From: Rhizobium sp. NZLR1
GTDB taxonomy: Bacteria; Pseudomonadota; Alphaproteobacteria; Rhizobiales; Rhizobiaceae
Length of the DNA stretch: 64,000 nt
Reading direction: 5' to 3'
NCBI RefSeq assembly: GCF_017357385.1
Contig: NZ_CP071632.1
Coordinates: 3,739,501-3,803,500, forward strand
Every line of letters starts with the position of its first letter. The first letter of the stretch is position 1. Of the stretch, positions 18,828 through 28,016 are shown piece after piece. The notes under the pieces are model-generated. The model made no database searches and had not been told where the DNA came from. It was given only the letters and a program-made list of their open reading frames with translations. The translations under genes and the position numbers were made by a program.

Positions 18828-19240
18828 TGGCGACGCTTGTCGATACAAACATCCTCGTCGACCTGGCCGTGGTCAGTTCGGACTGGCATGGCTGGTCGCG
18901 TCGGAAATTGCTCGACGTCTTCAGAGATGGGCCGGTGCTCATAAATCCGATTATCTATTCCGAATTTTCCGTTCGCTACGACGATATGGATGAAGTTGAG
19001 CAACTGCTTCCGCAGGATGAATTCCGCCGCGAGAACCTGCCTTGGCCGGCTGTATTTGCCGCTGCTCAAGCTTTCCGGCTTTACCGTCGTGCCGGCGGAG
19101 GACGCGAACGGATATTGCCCGACTTCCTCATCGGCGCCCATGCGACGATCAGGGGTTACAAAATTTTGACCCGCGATCCCGGCGGATACCGGTCTTACTT
19201 TCCCTCCGTGGAACTTATCACACCCGAAACGCACCCTTGA
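18827..19240 (+). CDS. PIN-domain ribonuclease toxin (VapC-like)
   Basis: This 137-aa PIN-domain protein has the four-acid active site apparently intact: D6 (LVDTNIL), E46 (YSEF), D99 (PDFLIGAHA) and D117 (LTRDPGGY). By family it should be a Mg-dependent RNase held in check by the antitoxin encoded just upstream (stop/start overlap TGATG). The gene ends 13 nt before the ruvA ATG, so ruvA translation probably depends on transcription through the TA pair. RNA targets cannot be predicted. Confidence 0.85.
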   Translation: MATLVDTNILVDLAVVSSDWHGWSRRKLLDVFRDGPVLINPIIYSEFSVRYDDMDEVEQLLPQDEFRRENLPWPAVFAAAQAFRLYRRAGGGRERILPDFLIGAHATIRGYKILTRDPGGYRSYFPSVELITPETHP

Positions 19241-19253
19241 AAGACCGCGACCC

Positions 19254-19868
19254 ATGATCGGCAAGCTGAAAGGCACCATAGACGAGATCGGCGAAGACTA
19301 TGTACTCGTCGATGTGCACGGCGTCTGCTACGTCGCCCATTGCTCCGCCCGCACCCTCTCCAAGCTTGGCTCGGCCGGCGAGGCCTGCATGCTGTTCATC
19401 GAGACCTATGTGCGCGAGGATCAATTGAAGCTCTTCGGCTTCATGACGGCGCTGGAGCGGGAATGGTTCAATTTGCTCCAGAGCGTCCAGGGCGTCGGCG
19501 CCAAGGTGGCGCTTGCCGTACTCTCGACCCTGACGCCGGGCGAACTCGCCAATGCAATAGCTCTGCAGGACCGCACCGCCGTCTCCCGCGCGCCGGGGGT
19601 CGGCCCGAAAGTGGCGATGCGCCTCGTCACCGAACTCAAGAACCGGGCGCCGGCCTTTGCCGGGGAAGGGATCAATATTGCCCTCAAGCAGGAACTCGGC
19701 GAAGGTGTCGCGGCCGCACCGGTTACCGATGCGGTTTCCGCACTGACGAACCTCGGCTATTCCCGCGACCAGGCGGCAAATGCCATTGCCGCGGCGATAA
19801 AGGCGGCGGGCGACGGCGCCGACAGCGCAAAGTTGATTAGGTTGGGATTGAAAGAATTGGCGCGATAA
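19254..19868 (+). CDS. ruvA: Holliday junction branch migration protein RuvA
   Basis: RuvA is the tetrameric junction-binding subunit that positions RuvB motors. The 204-aa protein has domain I ([26 protein letters not shown]), a helix-hairpin-helix segment ([20 protein letters not shown], then [16 protein letters not shown]), and a flexible linker. The RuvB-binding domain III is at the end ([20 protein letters not shown]). It is flanked on both sides by AbrB/PIN pairs. The gap to the second module is 74 bp. Confidence 0.96.
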   Translation: MIGKLKGTIDEIGEDYVLVDVHGVCYVAHCSARTLSKLGSAGEACMLFIETYVREDQLKLFGFMTALEREWFNLLQSVQGVGAKVALAVLSTLTPGELANAIALQDRTAVSRAPGVGPKVAMRLVTELKNRAPAFAGEGINIALKQELGEGVAAAPVTDAVSALTNLGYSRDQAANAIAAAIKAAGDGADSAKLIRLGLKELAR

Positions 19869-19942
19869 AGTAGGATAAGCTGTCACTTTTCTGCCGGTTT
19901 GCAAGCATTCCAACTGCCGCACAAAAATAGGATTTCCGAACG

Positions 19943-20227
19943 ATGTGGGGAGAATTTACGCTTTCGCCCAAAGGTCAGATCACGCTCCCCAAAGACTTGC
20001 GGGATGCTCTCGGCCTTCGACCTGGCGATCAACTGGTTTTCTCCGTCATCGACGGAGAAGTCGTGATGACACCGAAATCGATCAACTTCAACGACCTTGC
20101 AGGCCTTCTCGGAGCGCCTCCGAATGGTCGTGCCTCGCTGGAGGAGATCGACGTGGCCGTCACCGATGCTGCGGGCAGCGACGTGGTCGATGAAGCCAGA
20201 CGATCGAAATCGGATATCGCAGCATGA
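19943..20227 (+). CDS. AbrB/MazE-fold antitoxin of ruvA-ruvB intergenic TA module
   Basis: This 94-aa antitoxin has an AbrB hairpin domain (FTLSPKGQITLPKDLRDALGLRPGD). Its longer C-terminal tail is rich in Ala/Asp (about 55-94). It differs clearly from the antitoxin in the ruvC-ruvA gap, so the two modules are not a recent local duplication. It overlaps the toxin gene by four bases (ATGA) and lies 74 bp after ruvA. Confidence 0.85.
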   Translation: MWGEFTLSPKGQITLPKDLRDALGLRPGDQLVFSVIDGEVVMTPKSINFNDLAGLLGAPPNGRASLEEIDVAVTDAAGSDVVDEARRSKSDIAA

Positions 20228-20628
20228 TCGCCTATGGCGTAGATACCAACGTCCTGCTGAGACTCATCGTCGACGATGATCCGGAGCAAAGGGCGGCTGC
20301 ACTGAAATTCGGCGAGGGTATCGGCAGGGATTATCGTGGATTTCTCTCCCTGCTGAACCTTTTGGAACTGGATTGGGCATTGCGCGCGCGGTTCGGCTTC
20401 AAGAAAAAGGACGTCGTCGATGCAATCGGCAAATTGACACGCGTCAGAGGTTTGGACATCGAAAACCAAACCCTCGTTATCATGGCGCTAAGAGCCGTGG
20501 AAACGCGCAATGCCGATTTTGCCGATGCCTTGATTGGTTATCGCGCCGCGGCTGAGGGATGCCAGGCGACTAAGACATTTGACCGGCACGCATTCGAGAC
20601 CGTGCCAGGCATGGAGCTTCTTTCATGA
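20224..20628 (+). CDS. PIN-domain ribonuclease toxin (VapC-like)
   Basis: This 134-aa PIN-domain toxin has a conserved acidic site: D7 ([16 protein letters not shown]), E48 (NLLELDWAL), D98/D101 ([10 protein letters not shown]) and D120 (TKTFDRHAF). Its ATG overlaps the antitoxin stop by four bases, and its own TGA overlaps the ruvB ATG by four bases (ATGA). The antitoxin, toxin and ruvB are therefore translationally coupled, an unusual arrangement for a mobile TA module in a repair operon. Confidence 0.88.
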   Translation: MIAYGVDTNVLLRLIVDDDPEQRAAALKFGEGIGRDYRGFLSLLNLLELDWALRARFGFKKKDVVDAIGKLTRVRGLDIENQTLVIMALRAVETRNADFADALIGYRAAAEGCQATKTFDRHAFETVPGMELLS

Positions 20629-21665
20629 GCGAACCCGCCCGCCTGATATCGCCGGAAAAGCGGGGCGAAGATCTCGATATCACCCTGCGCCCGCAATCGC
20701 TGGACGAATTCACCGGCCAGGCCGAAGCGCGCGCCAATCTGAAAGTTTTCATCGAGGCGGCGAAGAACCGCGGCGAGGCGCTGGACCATGTGCTCTTCGT
20801 CGGCCCGCCCGGCCTCGGCAAGACGACGCTCGCGCAGATCATGGCGAAGGAGCTCGGCGTCAATTTCCGCTCGACATCCGGTCCAGTGATCGCCAAGGCC
20901 GGCGATCTCGCGGCCCTGCTTACCAATCTCGAGGAGCGCGACGTGCTCTTCATCGACGAGATCCATCGCCTCAATCCCGCCGTCGAGGAAATCCTCTATC
21001 CGGCCATGGAAGACTTCCAGCTCGACCTTATCATCGGCGAAGGCCCTGCCGCTCGTTCGGTGAAAATCGATCTCTCGAAATTCACCCTGGTGGCGGCCAC
21101 CACCCGCCTCGGCCTGTTGACGACGCCGTTGCGCGACCGCTTTGGCATTCCGGTGCGCCTGAGCTTCTACACCGTCGAGGAGCTGGAACTGATCGTGCGC
21201 CGCGGCGCGCGGCTGATGAACCTGCCGATTACCGAGGAAGGCGCCCGCGAAATTGCAAGACGCGCCCGCGGCACGCCGCGCATCGCCGGCCGGCTGCTGC
21301 GGCGTGTGCGCGACTTCGCCGAGGTGGCAAGGGCCGAATCCGTCACCCGCGAGATTGCCGACGAGGCGTTGACCCGCCTGCTGGTCGACAATGTCGGCTT
21401 CGACCAGCTCGACAAACGCTATCTCAACATGATCGCCGTCAATTTCGGCGGCGGCCCGGTCGGCATCGAGACCATCGCCGCCGGGCTTTCCGAGCCGCGC
21501 GACGCGATCGAAGACATCATCGAGCCCTACATGATCCAGCAGGGTTTCATTCAGCGCACGCCGCGCGGCCGTGTTCTGACCGCAATCGCGTGGAAACATC
21601 TGGGAATGCAACCGCCCAAGGATATGGAGGCTGCGCAGTTCCGGCTGTTCCAGGAGGACAACTGA
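20625..21665 (+). CDS. ruvB: Holliday junction branch migration ATPase RuvB
   Basis: RuvB is the AAA+ motor that drives branch migration with RuvA. The 346-aa protein has Walker [10 protein letters not shown] (60-68) and Walker B LFIDEIHR (D111, E112). Sensor I is [17 protein letters not shown]. The C-terminal winged helix includes [16 protein letters not shown]. The ATG overlaps the PIN toxin stop by four bases. The next gene (GTG start) begins at the base after the ruvB stop. Confidence 0.97.
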   Translation: MSEPARLISPEKRGEDLDITLRPQSLDEFTGQAEARANLKVFIEAAKNRGEALDHVLFVGPPGLGKTTLAQIMAKELGVNFRSTSGPVIAKAGDLAALLTNLEERDVLFIDEIHRLNPAVEEILYPAMEDFQLDLIIGEGPAARSVKIDLSKFTLVAATTRLGLLTTPLRDRFGIPVRLSFYTVEELELIVRRGARLMNLPITEEGAREIARRARGTPRIAGRLLRRVRDFAEVARAESVTREIADEALTRLLVDNVGFDQLDKRYLNMIAVNFGGGPVGIETIAAGLSEPRDAIEDIIEPYMIQQGFIQRTPRGRVLTAIAWKHLGMQPPKDMEAAQFRLFQEDN

Positions 21666-22568
21666 GTGATCACCCGCCGCGGATTCTTCAAGGTTCTTGG
21701 CGGCGGTGTCGCAGGCGTCATGTCCCTCGGCGGTTACGCCTTTGCCTATGAACCGTTGGCAAGGCTCGCCATCACCCGCTACCGGCTGACCCCGCCCGGA
21801 TGGACGCCAGGGCTCAAGCTCCGCATCGTCGCGCTCGCCGATCTTCATGCCTGCGAACCGTGGATGTCGGCAAGCCGCATCACCGCGATCTGCCACAGAG
21901 CCAATGAACTCGAAGGCGATGTCACCGTTCTCCTCGGCGATTATGCTGCCGGCATGAACATGGTGACGCAATATGTGCATTCGAGCCAATGGTCGAAGGC
22001 GCTCGCCACCTTGCGGGCCCCTCTCGGCGTCCATGCGATCATGGGCAACCACGATTGGTGGGAAGACAGGTCGGCCCAGAAAAACGGCGGCATGGAAACG
22101 TTCGGGCACCGGGCGCTTGCCGACGTCGGAATCCCGGTCTACGGCAACCGCGCCGTTCGGGTCGAAAAGGATGGCCGCGGCTTCTGGCTGGCAGGCCTCG
22201 AAGATCAGCTGGCGCTGCTGCCCGGCAAAAAGTGGGGCCGCACCCATATGCTCGGCCTCGACGATCTCGATGGAACGATGGCTCAGGTGACCGACGATGC
22301 ACCCGTCATCCCGCTCGCCCATGAGCCCGATATCTTTCCGCGGGTGCCCGAGCGCGTCTCGCTGACGCTATCGGGCCACACACATGGCGGACAGATCCGT
22401 TTCCTCGGCCGTTCGCCGATCGTCCCCTCGCGTTACGGCAATCGTTACGCATATGGCCATATGGTCGAGGAGGGTCGTAATATCATCGTGTCCGGCGGCC
22501 TCGGCTGCTCCATCGCACCGGTGCGCTTCGGCGTCCCGCCGGAAATTGTCGTGATCGATCTCGGATAG
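21666..22568 (+). CDS. Metallophosphoesterase with Tat-like signal (YkuE/YaeI type)
   Basis: This 300-aa calcineurin-like phosphoesterase begins MITRRGFFKVLGGG, a twin-arginine-type signal followed by a hydrophobic stretch, so export or membrane anchoring is likely. Metal-site motifs are ALADLHACEPW, LLGDYAAG (GD), MGNHDWWED (GNHD), and LSGHTHGGQIRF (GHTH). The likely start is GTG at 21666, immediately after the ruvB TGA, with AGGAGG inside the ruvB end. Relatives act on UDP-diacylglucosamine-type lipids or unknown phosphoesters. The substrate here is not known. Confidence 0.85.
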   Translation: MITRRGFFKVLGGGVAGVMSLGGYAFAYEPLARLAITRYRLTPPGWTPGLKLRIVALADLHACEPWMSASRITAICHRANELEGDVTVLLGDYAAGMNMVTQYVHSSQWSKALATLRAPLGVHAIMGNHDWWEDRSAQKNGGMETFGHRALADVGIPVYGNRAVRVEKDGRGFWLAGLEDQLALLPGKKWGRTHMLGLDDLDGTMAQVTDDAPVIPLAHEPDIFPRVPERVSLTLSGHTHGGQIRFLGRSPIVPSRYGNRYAYGHMVEEGRNIIVSGGLGCSIAPVRFGVPPEIVVIDLG

Positions 22569-22574
22569 AATAGC

Positions 22575-23081
22575 ATGACCAAGCGCACTCTCATCCGCCT
22601 GAATGCGGGCGCCGAGCGATTCAATTATCGCATCGCCGGTCTCGGCTTCCGCGATGGCCACGTGCTCGTCCATCGCGCCGTGCATGAACCCTTCTGGACC
22701 TTTCCGGGCGGCAGGGCGGAAATCGGCGAGACCTCGGAAGAAACGCTGAAACGCGAGATGGTGGAGGAGCTGGGCGTCGAAGTCTCAATTTCCCGCCTGC
22801 TCTGGATCGTCGAGAACTTCTTCCGCTACGAACACCGCAACTGGCATGAACTCGGCTTCTATTACCTGATGGACATCCCGCCGGAATTCCCGTTTCAGCC
22901 ACACCAAATCATTCATCGCGTCGAAGACGGCGACAATCATCTCGAATTCAAATGGGTGGCGGCAACGCGCACGGCCCTGACCGCGCTCGACATTCCGCCC
23001 TATTTCATCGCCAATGAAATCGAGAACCTGCCCCTAGCACCCCGTCATCTCGTCTGGCGCGACGGCAACCTCGATGACTGA
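22575..23081 (+). CDS. Nudix hydrolase
   Basis: This 168-aa Nudix-fold protein hydrolyses a nucleoside diphosphate linked to another moiety. The Nudix box is complete at about 46-68: GGRAEIGETSEETLKREMVEEL, with the catalytic REMVEE helix. The N-terminal beta strands (YRIAGLGFRDGHVLVHR) are typical. The substrate is unknown. It starts 6 nt after the phosphoesterase, so it is probably the last gene of the ruvB transcript. A RIME repeat follows its stop. Confidence 0.88.
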   Translation: MTKRTLIRLNAGAERFNYRIAGLGFRDGHVLVHRAVHEPFWTFPGGRAEIGETSEETLKREMVEELGVEVSISRLLWIVENFFRYEHRNWHELGFYYLMDIPPEFPFQPHQIIHRVEDGDNHLEFKWVAATRTALTALDIPPYFIANEIENLPLAPRHLVWRDGNLDD

Positions 23082-23099
23082 GACTGAGGCAACCGTTCC

Positions 23100-23210
23100 A
23101 GAGCGTGATGCAGAAAAGTGTGAGCGGTTTTCTTATCACATCACGCTCTAACTCTTTAATGCAGAACAGGATCATTTTAGGCCGACCGGGCCTATAACCA
23201 TCCTGTTCTA
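23100..23210. repeat. RIME-type two-palindrome repeat
   Basis: There are two palindromes. The first has perfect 11-bp arms AGAGCGTGATG (23100-23110) and CATCACGCTCT (23139-23149) around a GAGCGGTTTTC-like centre. The second has 10-bp arms AGAACAGGAT (23163-23172) and ATCCTGTTCT (23200-23209) around a GGCC-containing centre. The same architecture recurs at 36239-36347. It may act as a bidirectional hairpin after the Nudix gene. Confidence 0.85.
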
Positions 23211-23236
23211 GAAGCACTTGAAGAGGAAAGCTGCCG

Positions 23237-23800
23237 ATGCCGACCTTCGATCCCGTCAGGGCATTCCGCAAACTTGGCTATAACAACGCCCTTGCCAACC
23301 ACCGTCTGCTTCAGACCTGCGCGGCACTGAAGCCCGGCGAATTCGAAGCGCCGCGCACAAGCTTCTTCCCCTCGATCAAGGAAACCTTGAACCACAATAT
23401 CACGGTCGACTGGTTCTATGTCGACGGACTGGAAGGCGGCACGCTCGGCTACCAGGCCTTCGAGGTCGATGAACCCTTCGATGACGTTTCATCGTTGACC
23501 GAAGCGCAGGCCAAGGTTGATCAGCGCCTCACCGCACTTTGCGAGGCTCTGACGCCGGAGAGGCTCACCTCGACCATCAGCCTCCATCGCGGCGCCCGCA
23601 TCCAGGAAGAGCGGATGGAAGACGTGCTCGCTCACCTCTTCCAGCACCAGACGCATCATCGCGGCCAGGTGCATGCGATGCTCTCCGGCACCAGCGTTGC
23701 TCCGCCACAGCTCGACGAATTCATCGTCGCCGACGATGCGCGGTTTCGCGGCGAGGAACTCGCCGAACTTGGCTGGAGCGAAGCGAAGCTGATGCGTTAA
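23237..23800 (+). CDS. DinB-family protein
   Basis: This 187-aa four-helix-bundle protein of the DinB/YfiT group is a putative metal-dependent thiol transferase or stress protein. Features are the N-terminal LGYNNALANHRLLQTC, the first metal histidine region SIKETLNHNITVDWFY, and the closing HLFQHQTHHRGQVHAML with the paired histidines of the triad. AGAGGAAAG precedes the ATG. Its stop overlaps the convergent acvB stop (TTAA), so there is no terminator between them. Function in vivo is unknown. Confidence 0.88.
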   Translation: MPTFDPVRAFRKLGYNNALANHRLLQTCAALKPGEFEAPRTSFFPSIKETLNHNITVDWFYVDGLEGGTLGYQAFEVDEPFDDVSSLTEAQAKVDQRLTALCEALTPERLTSTISLHRGARIQEERMEDVLAHLFQHQTHHRGQVHAMLSGTSVAPPQLDEFIVADDARFRGEELAELGWSEAKLMR

Positions 23801-25179
23801 TCCTGCAGGCGTCTTTTCAGACCGTCGATGATCGTCTTGGTAAGAAGGTCGTAATTCTCGTCGAAATGGTGGTCGCCGGGCAGTTCGATGACCTCGGCGC
23901 CGCTATCCTTCAATGCCGGACAGGCGACATCGTCATCGTCGTCCTTGCCGTAGATGCATTGCACGAGCTTTGGATCGACGTTCTTCAGATCGCTGACGGG
24001 ATCGCCTCCGGCACCATCCGTTTTCTGGCCAAGCCAGCCGAGAACGGAGATGACGTAGTCGACCTGGTGCGAGAGCGACAGCAGCGATAATTGCGCCACC
24101 GCCGATTTTTCAGCTGGCTTGAGAAGCTGGTAGGTCGCCGGCACGACATCGGCGCCGAAGGAATATCCGACGAGCAGCACATGCTTCACCTTCCACTGCT
24201 TGCGGTAGAAATCGATGATCTTCGAAAGATCGGCGGCGGTCTCATCCGGCTTGCGTTCCGACCAGAAATAGTGAAGCGAATCGACGCCGACGACCGGAAT
24301 GCCTTCCTTCTGCAGCGTGCCGCCGACCTCCTTGTCGATGTCGCGCCAGCCGCCGTCGCCCGAATAGATCACCGCCATCGTATCGAGGGCGGGGGTCGCC
24401 TCAAGGACCGCAAGCGGCAGGCCGAGCGGATTACCGAAGGCGCCGGAAGCGGTGACGAGATCGTCGAGCGTATCGGCAAACACCGTCTGCGCATCGTCGG
24501 TGGAATCGCGGATCTCGATCGCGGCATGGACCCTCTTCAGCGCTTCGGCATGCGCCTTGCCATCCTTGGCGGCATTGGGCGTGAAGACGGTGACGATCGG
24601 ATCCGGCAGGGCACCGTCGCTGAGGCCATACATGATACGCTGGCCGACGACCTTCTTGGAAGCCGGCGTGCAAAGCTCTTTGGCAAGCGGAATGCCGGCG
24701 ACCGGATCGACGGCAAGTGTCTGGCCGATCGTCGCATCCGGTGTCTGCGCGGCAATCGCCAGCGCTAAGGCCCCGCCCTCGCCGATGCCGGCGACGATCG
24801 GCAGGTGGTAGGCATTGTTGCCGGTCGCGCGCTGGACCTGCTGGCTCAGAGATTCGATGTCCGAAACCATGTAGACGCAGCCATCGTTGAGGCTGACGTC
24901 ATATTGGCTGAGCGCCTGGATATAGGAGGGAAAGTCGACGCCGATGACGACGGCGCCTTCGGCGACCAGCCTGTCGGCCTCCGCCTTCTCATAGTCGCCC
25001 CAACCGGCGGCATCCGAGATCAGCATCACCGTGCCCTTTACCTCCCCTTCCGGAAGGAAGATGTGCGGTGACGGGATGAGCCCGGTTTCAAAGCTCTGCG
25101 TGGTCTCCTCGGCGGCGTCAGCTGGTGCGGCCGCGAGCATGCAGGCGCATGCTGCGGCAAGAAGGAATGTCCTGATCAT
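23797..25179 (-). CDS. acvB: AcvB/VirJ-family lysyl-phosphatidylglycerol hydrolase
   Basis: This 460-aa protein has a signal peptide (about 1-22, ending ADAAE) and two repeated alpha/beta-hydrolase-like halves. The second half carries the nucleophile motif GYSFG (S340) and a late Asp/His region (GKDDDDD, PGDHHFDENYD). Agrobacterium AcvB and Rhizobium tropici AtvA are homologues. AcvB is reported to hydrolyse lysyl-PG in the periplasm and matters for acid tolerance and virulence. The start overlaps the lpiA stop by four bases, so synthase and hydrolase are made from one transcript. Confidence 0.9.
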   Translation of the reverse strand: MIRTFLLAAACACMLAAAPADAAEETTQSFETGLIPSPHIFLPEGEVKGTVMLISDAAGWGDYEKAEADRLVAEGAVVIGVDFPSYIQALSQYDVSLNDGCVYMVSDIESLSQQVQRATGNNAYHLPIVAGIGEGGALALAIAAQTPDATIGQTLAVDPVAGIPLAKELCTPASKKVVGQRIMYGLSDGALPDPIVTVFTPNAAKDGKAHAEALKRVHAAIEIRDSTDDAQTVFADTLDDLVTASGAFGNPLGLPLAVLEATPALDTMAVIYSGDGGWRDIDKEVGGTLQKEGIPVVGVDSLHYFWSERKPDETAADLSKIIDFYRKQWKVKHVLLVGYSFGADVVPATYQLLKPAEKSAVAQLSLLSLSHQVDYVISVLGWLGQKTDGAGGDPVSDLKNVDPKLVQCIYGKDDDDDVACPALKDSGAEVIELPGDHHFDENYDLLTKTIIDGLKRRLQD

Positions 25180-27779
25180 TTTCTCACTACCCCTTTCAAT
25201 CCGCCCCCGATCAGAAATGTCGCGTCCATCAACGCGATCATCGGATTGCCCCCTCCAGAGACCGCAAGATAGCGCGGTTGCCAGTGCGGATGAAACTTTG
25301 ATTTGAATGCCCGAAGGCCTTTGAAGTTGTAGAAGCGCTCGCCATGTTCGAAGACGGTGCTGCCGATGCGGTCCCAGACAGGCGCCGCCTCGCGTTTCGA
25401 CATGCCCGAAAGGGGCGCCATGCCAAGATTGAAGTGGGTGAAACCCTCGCCGCGCAGATATTCCATGATCTGCACGAAGAGAAAGTCCATCGAGCCCTTC
25501 GGCGCATCCGGCGAGAAGCGCATGAGATCGATCGTGCCTTCCTGCCTGGATTCGGTCACGAGGATATTGGCGAAAGCGACGATCATGCCGTCCTTTTTCA
25601 GGATGCCGACCGGTTGGGAGGAGACGTAGTCAGGATCGAAGGCGCCGAGCGAAAAGCCCTTTTCCTTGGCGTTGTGATGCTCGAGCCAGGCCGTGGAAAC
25701 GGCGGAGAGGTCATCGATGACCGAGGGCACATCCTCAGGGACGACGACGGCAAATTCCAGCCCGTCGCGCTGGGCACGACTTGCTGTCTGGCGAAGGTTC
25801 GCCCATTTGCCGCCCTTCATCTCGAAGGCCCTCAGATCGGTCACTGCCAGTTCGCCGAGCTTGAAGGCGCGAAGGCCGGCATCGGCGCAAGGAGAAAGCA
25901 GCGACGGCGAAATCTGATAGAACACGGCCCGGCAGCCGGCGGCGCGCGCCGCTTCGACGAAACGCCAGACGAGCTCCTGCACGGCGCGATGTTCGCCGAC
26001 CGGGTCGAACAGCGCGATCCAGGACCGGCCCTGCCGACCATACATGATGAAGGCGTCACCCTTTTCCGAGAACATGATGCTCTTGTCGCCCATGCGCACC
26101 AGATTGGCGTCGGCATTGCCCTGCTTGGCGACAATCTCGACGGCACGCTCTAGCGCCTCCTCCGTCGCCGGTTCCGGCCGGAAGGTCGCCGGCCGAAGCA
26201 GGCTGAAGACGGCGATCGCCGACGAGATGATGGTGATACCGAGAACAGCGCGCAGTCCGCGCGGCGCTTCGGCAGTGAATTCGAACTGCCACCAGAGCTG
26301 GTTGCTGTATTCGACATCGCGATAGACGAAGAGCAGAATGACGACGGCGCCGACGACAATGACGGCAATCGCCATCAGCCAGGACGCCGTCAGCGCCTGG
26401 TTGAGCAGCGAGGCATGGCGGGTAAAAAGCCGCCGGCTGACGAAGAGCCCGAAGATGAGGAAGGCGAGAAACGCGGCTTCGACCAGCGCGATCGCCTTCA
26501 GCAGCGACAAGGTCAGTGCGGCAAGGGCGGAGAACACCGCGACCCACCAGGCGCCGTCGAGCCGCTGGCCGAGGCCGCGCGCCGCAACGACGAGCGCAAG
26601 CCCCAGCAGGCTGGAAAGGAAATGCGCCCCTTCCACCATCGGCAGCGGCAGATAGTTGGAGAGGAATTCGAGGTTCTGGTCCGGTGTCGGCGTGACGCTC
26701 GAAAAGATCAGCATGACGCCGAGCAGCAGGGCGAGAGCCGACAGCAGCTGCGGCATCAGCCTTCCGCCGATGCGCCGCACGCTGGAAGCGGCCGGATGAT
26801 CGACGAAACGGCGTAGCTCCGTCGCCGACACCGCGAGCACGGCGATCAGCAGCGGCAGCACATGGTACACCAGCCGGTAAAGTACCAGCGATCCGAGCAC
26901 GGCATCGATGTTCACGGCGCTGCCGAGTGACGCGATAATCACGGTCTCGAACACGCCGAGCCCGGCCGGAACGTGGCTGAGCACCCCGAGACCGACCGCG
27001 ATCGCATAGACGGCAAGGAAGACCGGCCAGCCGATTGCCGTCTGCGGCAGCAGCACGTAGAGCACCGACGCCGAAGCGGCGATATCGAAGGCGGTGACGA
27101 GGAACTGCCGCGACCAGGTGCGCGAATCCGGCAGGCGGATTGCCACGGGACCGAGGTCGAGCACGCGCCCGTCACGGCCGATGATCATCACTGCGCCCAG
27201 AATGGCGACGATCGAACCGGCGGCCAACCGCAACAGGAAGGGGCTGACGCCGATGAGCGGACCGATCTCATCGGCGATGATGATGAGGGCGATCGCCCCG
27301 ACCCCCGCAAGCCCGAGACCGAAGGAGAGTGTGACGAAGGCGATGATGCGGCCGATATCTTCGGGCGAAAGCCCCAGGCGCGTATAGGCGCGATAGCGGA
27401 TCGCGCCGCCGGAAAGCGCGCCGAAGCCCGCGGTATTGCCGACGGCATAGGCACTGAACGCCGTCAGCGCCACATGCGGGAAAGGCAGCTTTTTGCCGAT
27501 ATATTCTATCGCGTTGAGATCGTAGAAGATCAGCGAGAGGAAGCTTAGGGCCGTGAAGAACAACGCAAGCAGGATAGCGCTCGGTCTGGTCGCCGCCAGC
27601 GCATCGACAACGTCGTCATAGCGCACCTCGTTGGTGAGCTGCATGATCGCATAACCGACGAGGCAGAAGACCACGAGTGTCGCCGCTGCCGTCAGCGGCG
27701 TTCTGTAACGCCTGAACAATCCGCGAAAAGAAAATCCGTCCGCGTCTTCCATCTCTTTCAAATTGTCGTGACCCGACAT
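25176..27779 (-). CDS. lpiA: Lysyl-phosphatidylglycerol synthase LpiA (MprF type)
   Basis: LpiA transfers lysine from Lys-tRNA to phosphatidylglycerol, giving a cationic lipid that protects against acid and cationic peptides. The 867-aa protein has an N-terminal multi-helix flippase-like domain (about 25-540, for example FGALSGGAIRYRAYTRLG and VPAGLGVFETVI). A C-terminal DUF2156 catalytic domain follows (about 555-860, with KGSMDFLFVQIMEYLR and FNLGMAPLSGMSK). It is the first gene of the lpiA-acvB operon. In R. tropici this operon is low-pH inducible. Confidence 0.93.
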   Translation of the reverse strand: MSGHDNLKEMEDADGFSFRGLFRRYRTPLTAAATLVVFCLVGYAIMQLTNEVRYDDVVDALAATRPSAILLALFFTALSFLSLIFYDLNAIEYIGKKLPFPHVALTAFSAYAVGNTAGFGALSGGAIRYRAYTRLGLSPEDIGRIIAFVTLSFGLGLAGVGAIALIIIADEIGPLIGVSPFLLRLAAGSIVAILGAVMIIGRDGRVLDLGPVAIRLPDSRTWSRQFLVTAFDIAASASVLYVLLPQTAIGWPVFLAVYAIAVGLGVLSHVPAGLGVFETVIIASLGSAVNIDAVLGSLVLYRLVYHVLPLLIAVLAVSATELRRFVDHPAASSVRRIGGRLMPQLLSALALLLGVMLIFSSVTPTPDQNLEFLSNYLPLPMVEGAHFLSSLLGLALVVAARGLGQRLDGAWWVAVFSALAALTLSLLKAIALVEAAFLAFLIFGLFVSRRLFTRHASLLNQALTASWLMAIAVIVVGAVVILLFVYRDVEYSNQLWWQFEFTAEAPRGLRAVLGITIISSAIAVFSLLRPATFRPEPATEEALERAVEIVAKQGNADANLVRMGDKSIMFSEKGDAFIMYGRQGRSWIALFDPVGEHRAVQELVWRFVEAARAAGCRAVFYQISPSLLSPCADAGLRAFKLGELAVTDLRAFEMKGGKWANLRQTASRAQRDGLEFAVVVPEDVPSVIDDLSAVSTAWLEHHNAKEKGFSLGAFDPDYVSSQPVGILKKDGMIVAFANILVTESRQEGTIDLMRFSPDAPKGSMDFLFVQIMEYLRGEGFTHFNLGMAPLSGMSKREAAPVWDRIGSTVFEHGERFYNFKGLRAFKSKFHPHWQPRYLAVSGGGNPMIALMDATFLIGGGLKGVVRK

Positions 27780-28016
27780 CTCTTATCCTGCTGCAATTGC
27801 CAGCTCGGCGGGAATCATTTTTGAAAGACGTAACATGACAGCCATATAAGCTCCATGAAGCCGTGCCGCCGCTACCCCAGCCCCGCCGCCTTGGCCTCCA
27901 TCACCCTCAATTGGGGCGAATTTGCGCAGGCGAGCGTGACGGCACATTGCATTTTCGTAAGCTTCGGGCGAGCTTGACCCTTGCCGGAGATTTGAGATGC
28001 GGGAGAACAGTTCGAT

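Noticed and set aside
20538-22322. A 594-codon open frame on the minus strand
   Set aside because: It lies opposite ruvB and the metallophosphoesterase, both clearly real. Its residues look like low-complexity antisense translation.
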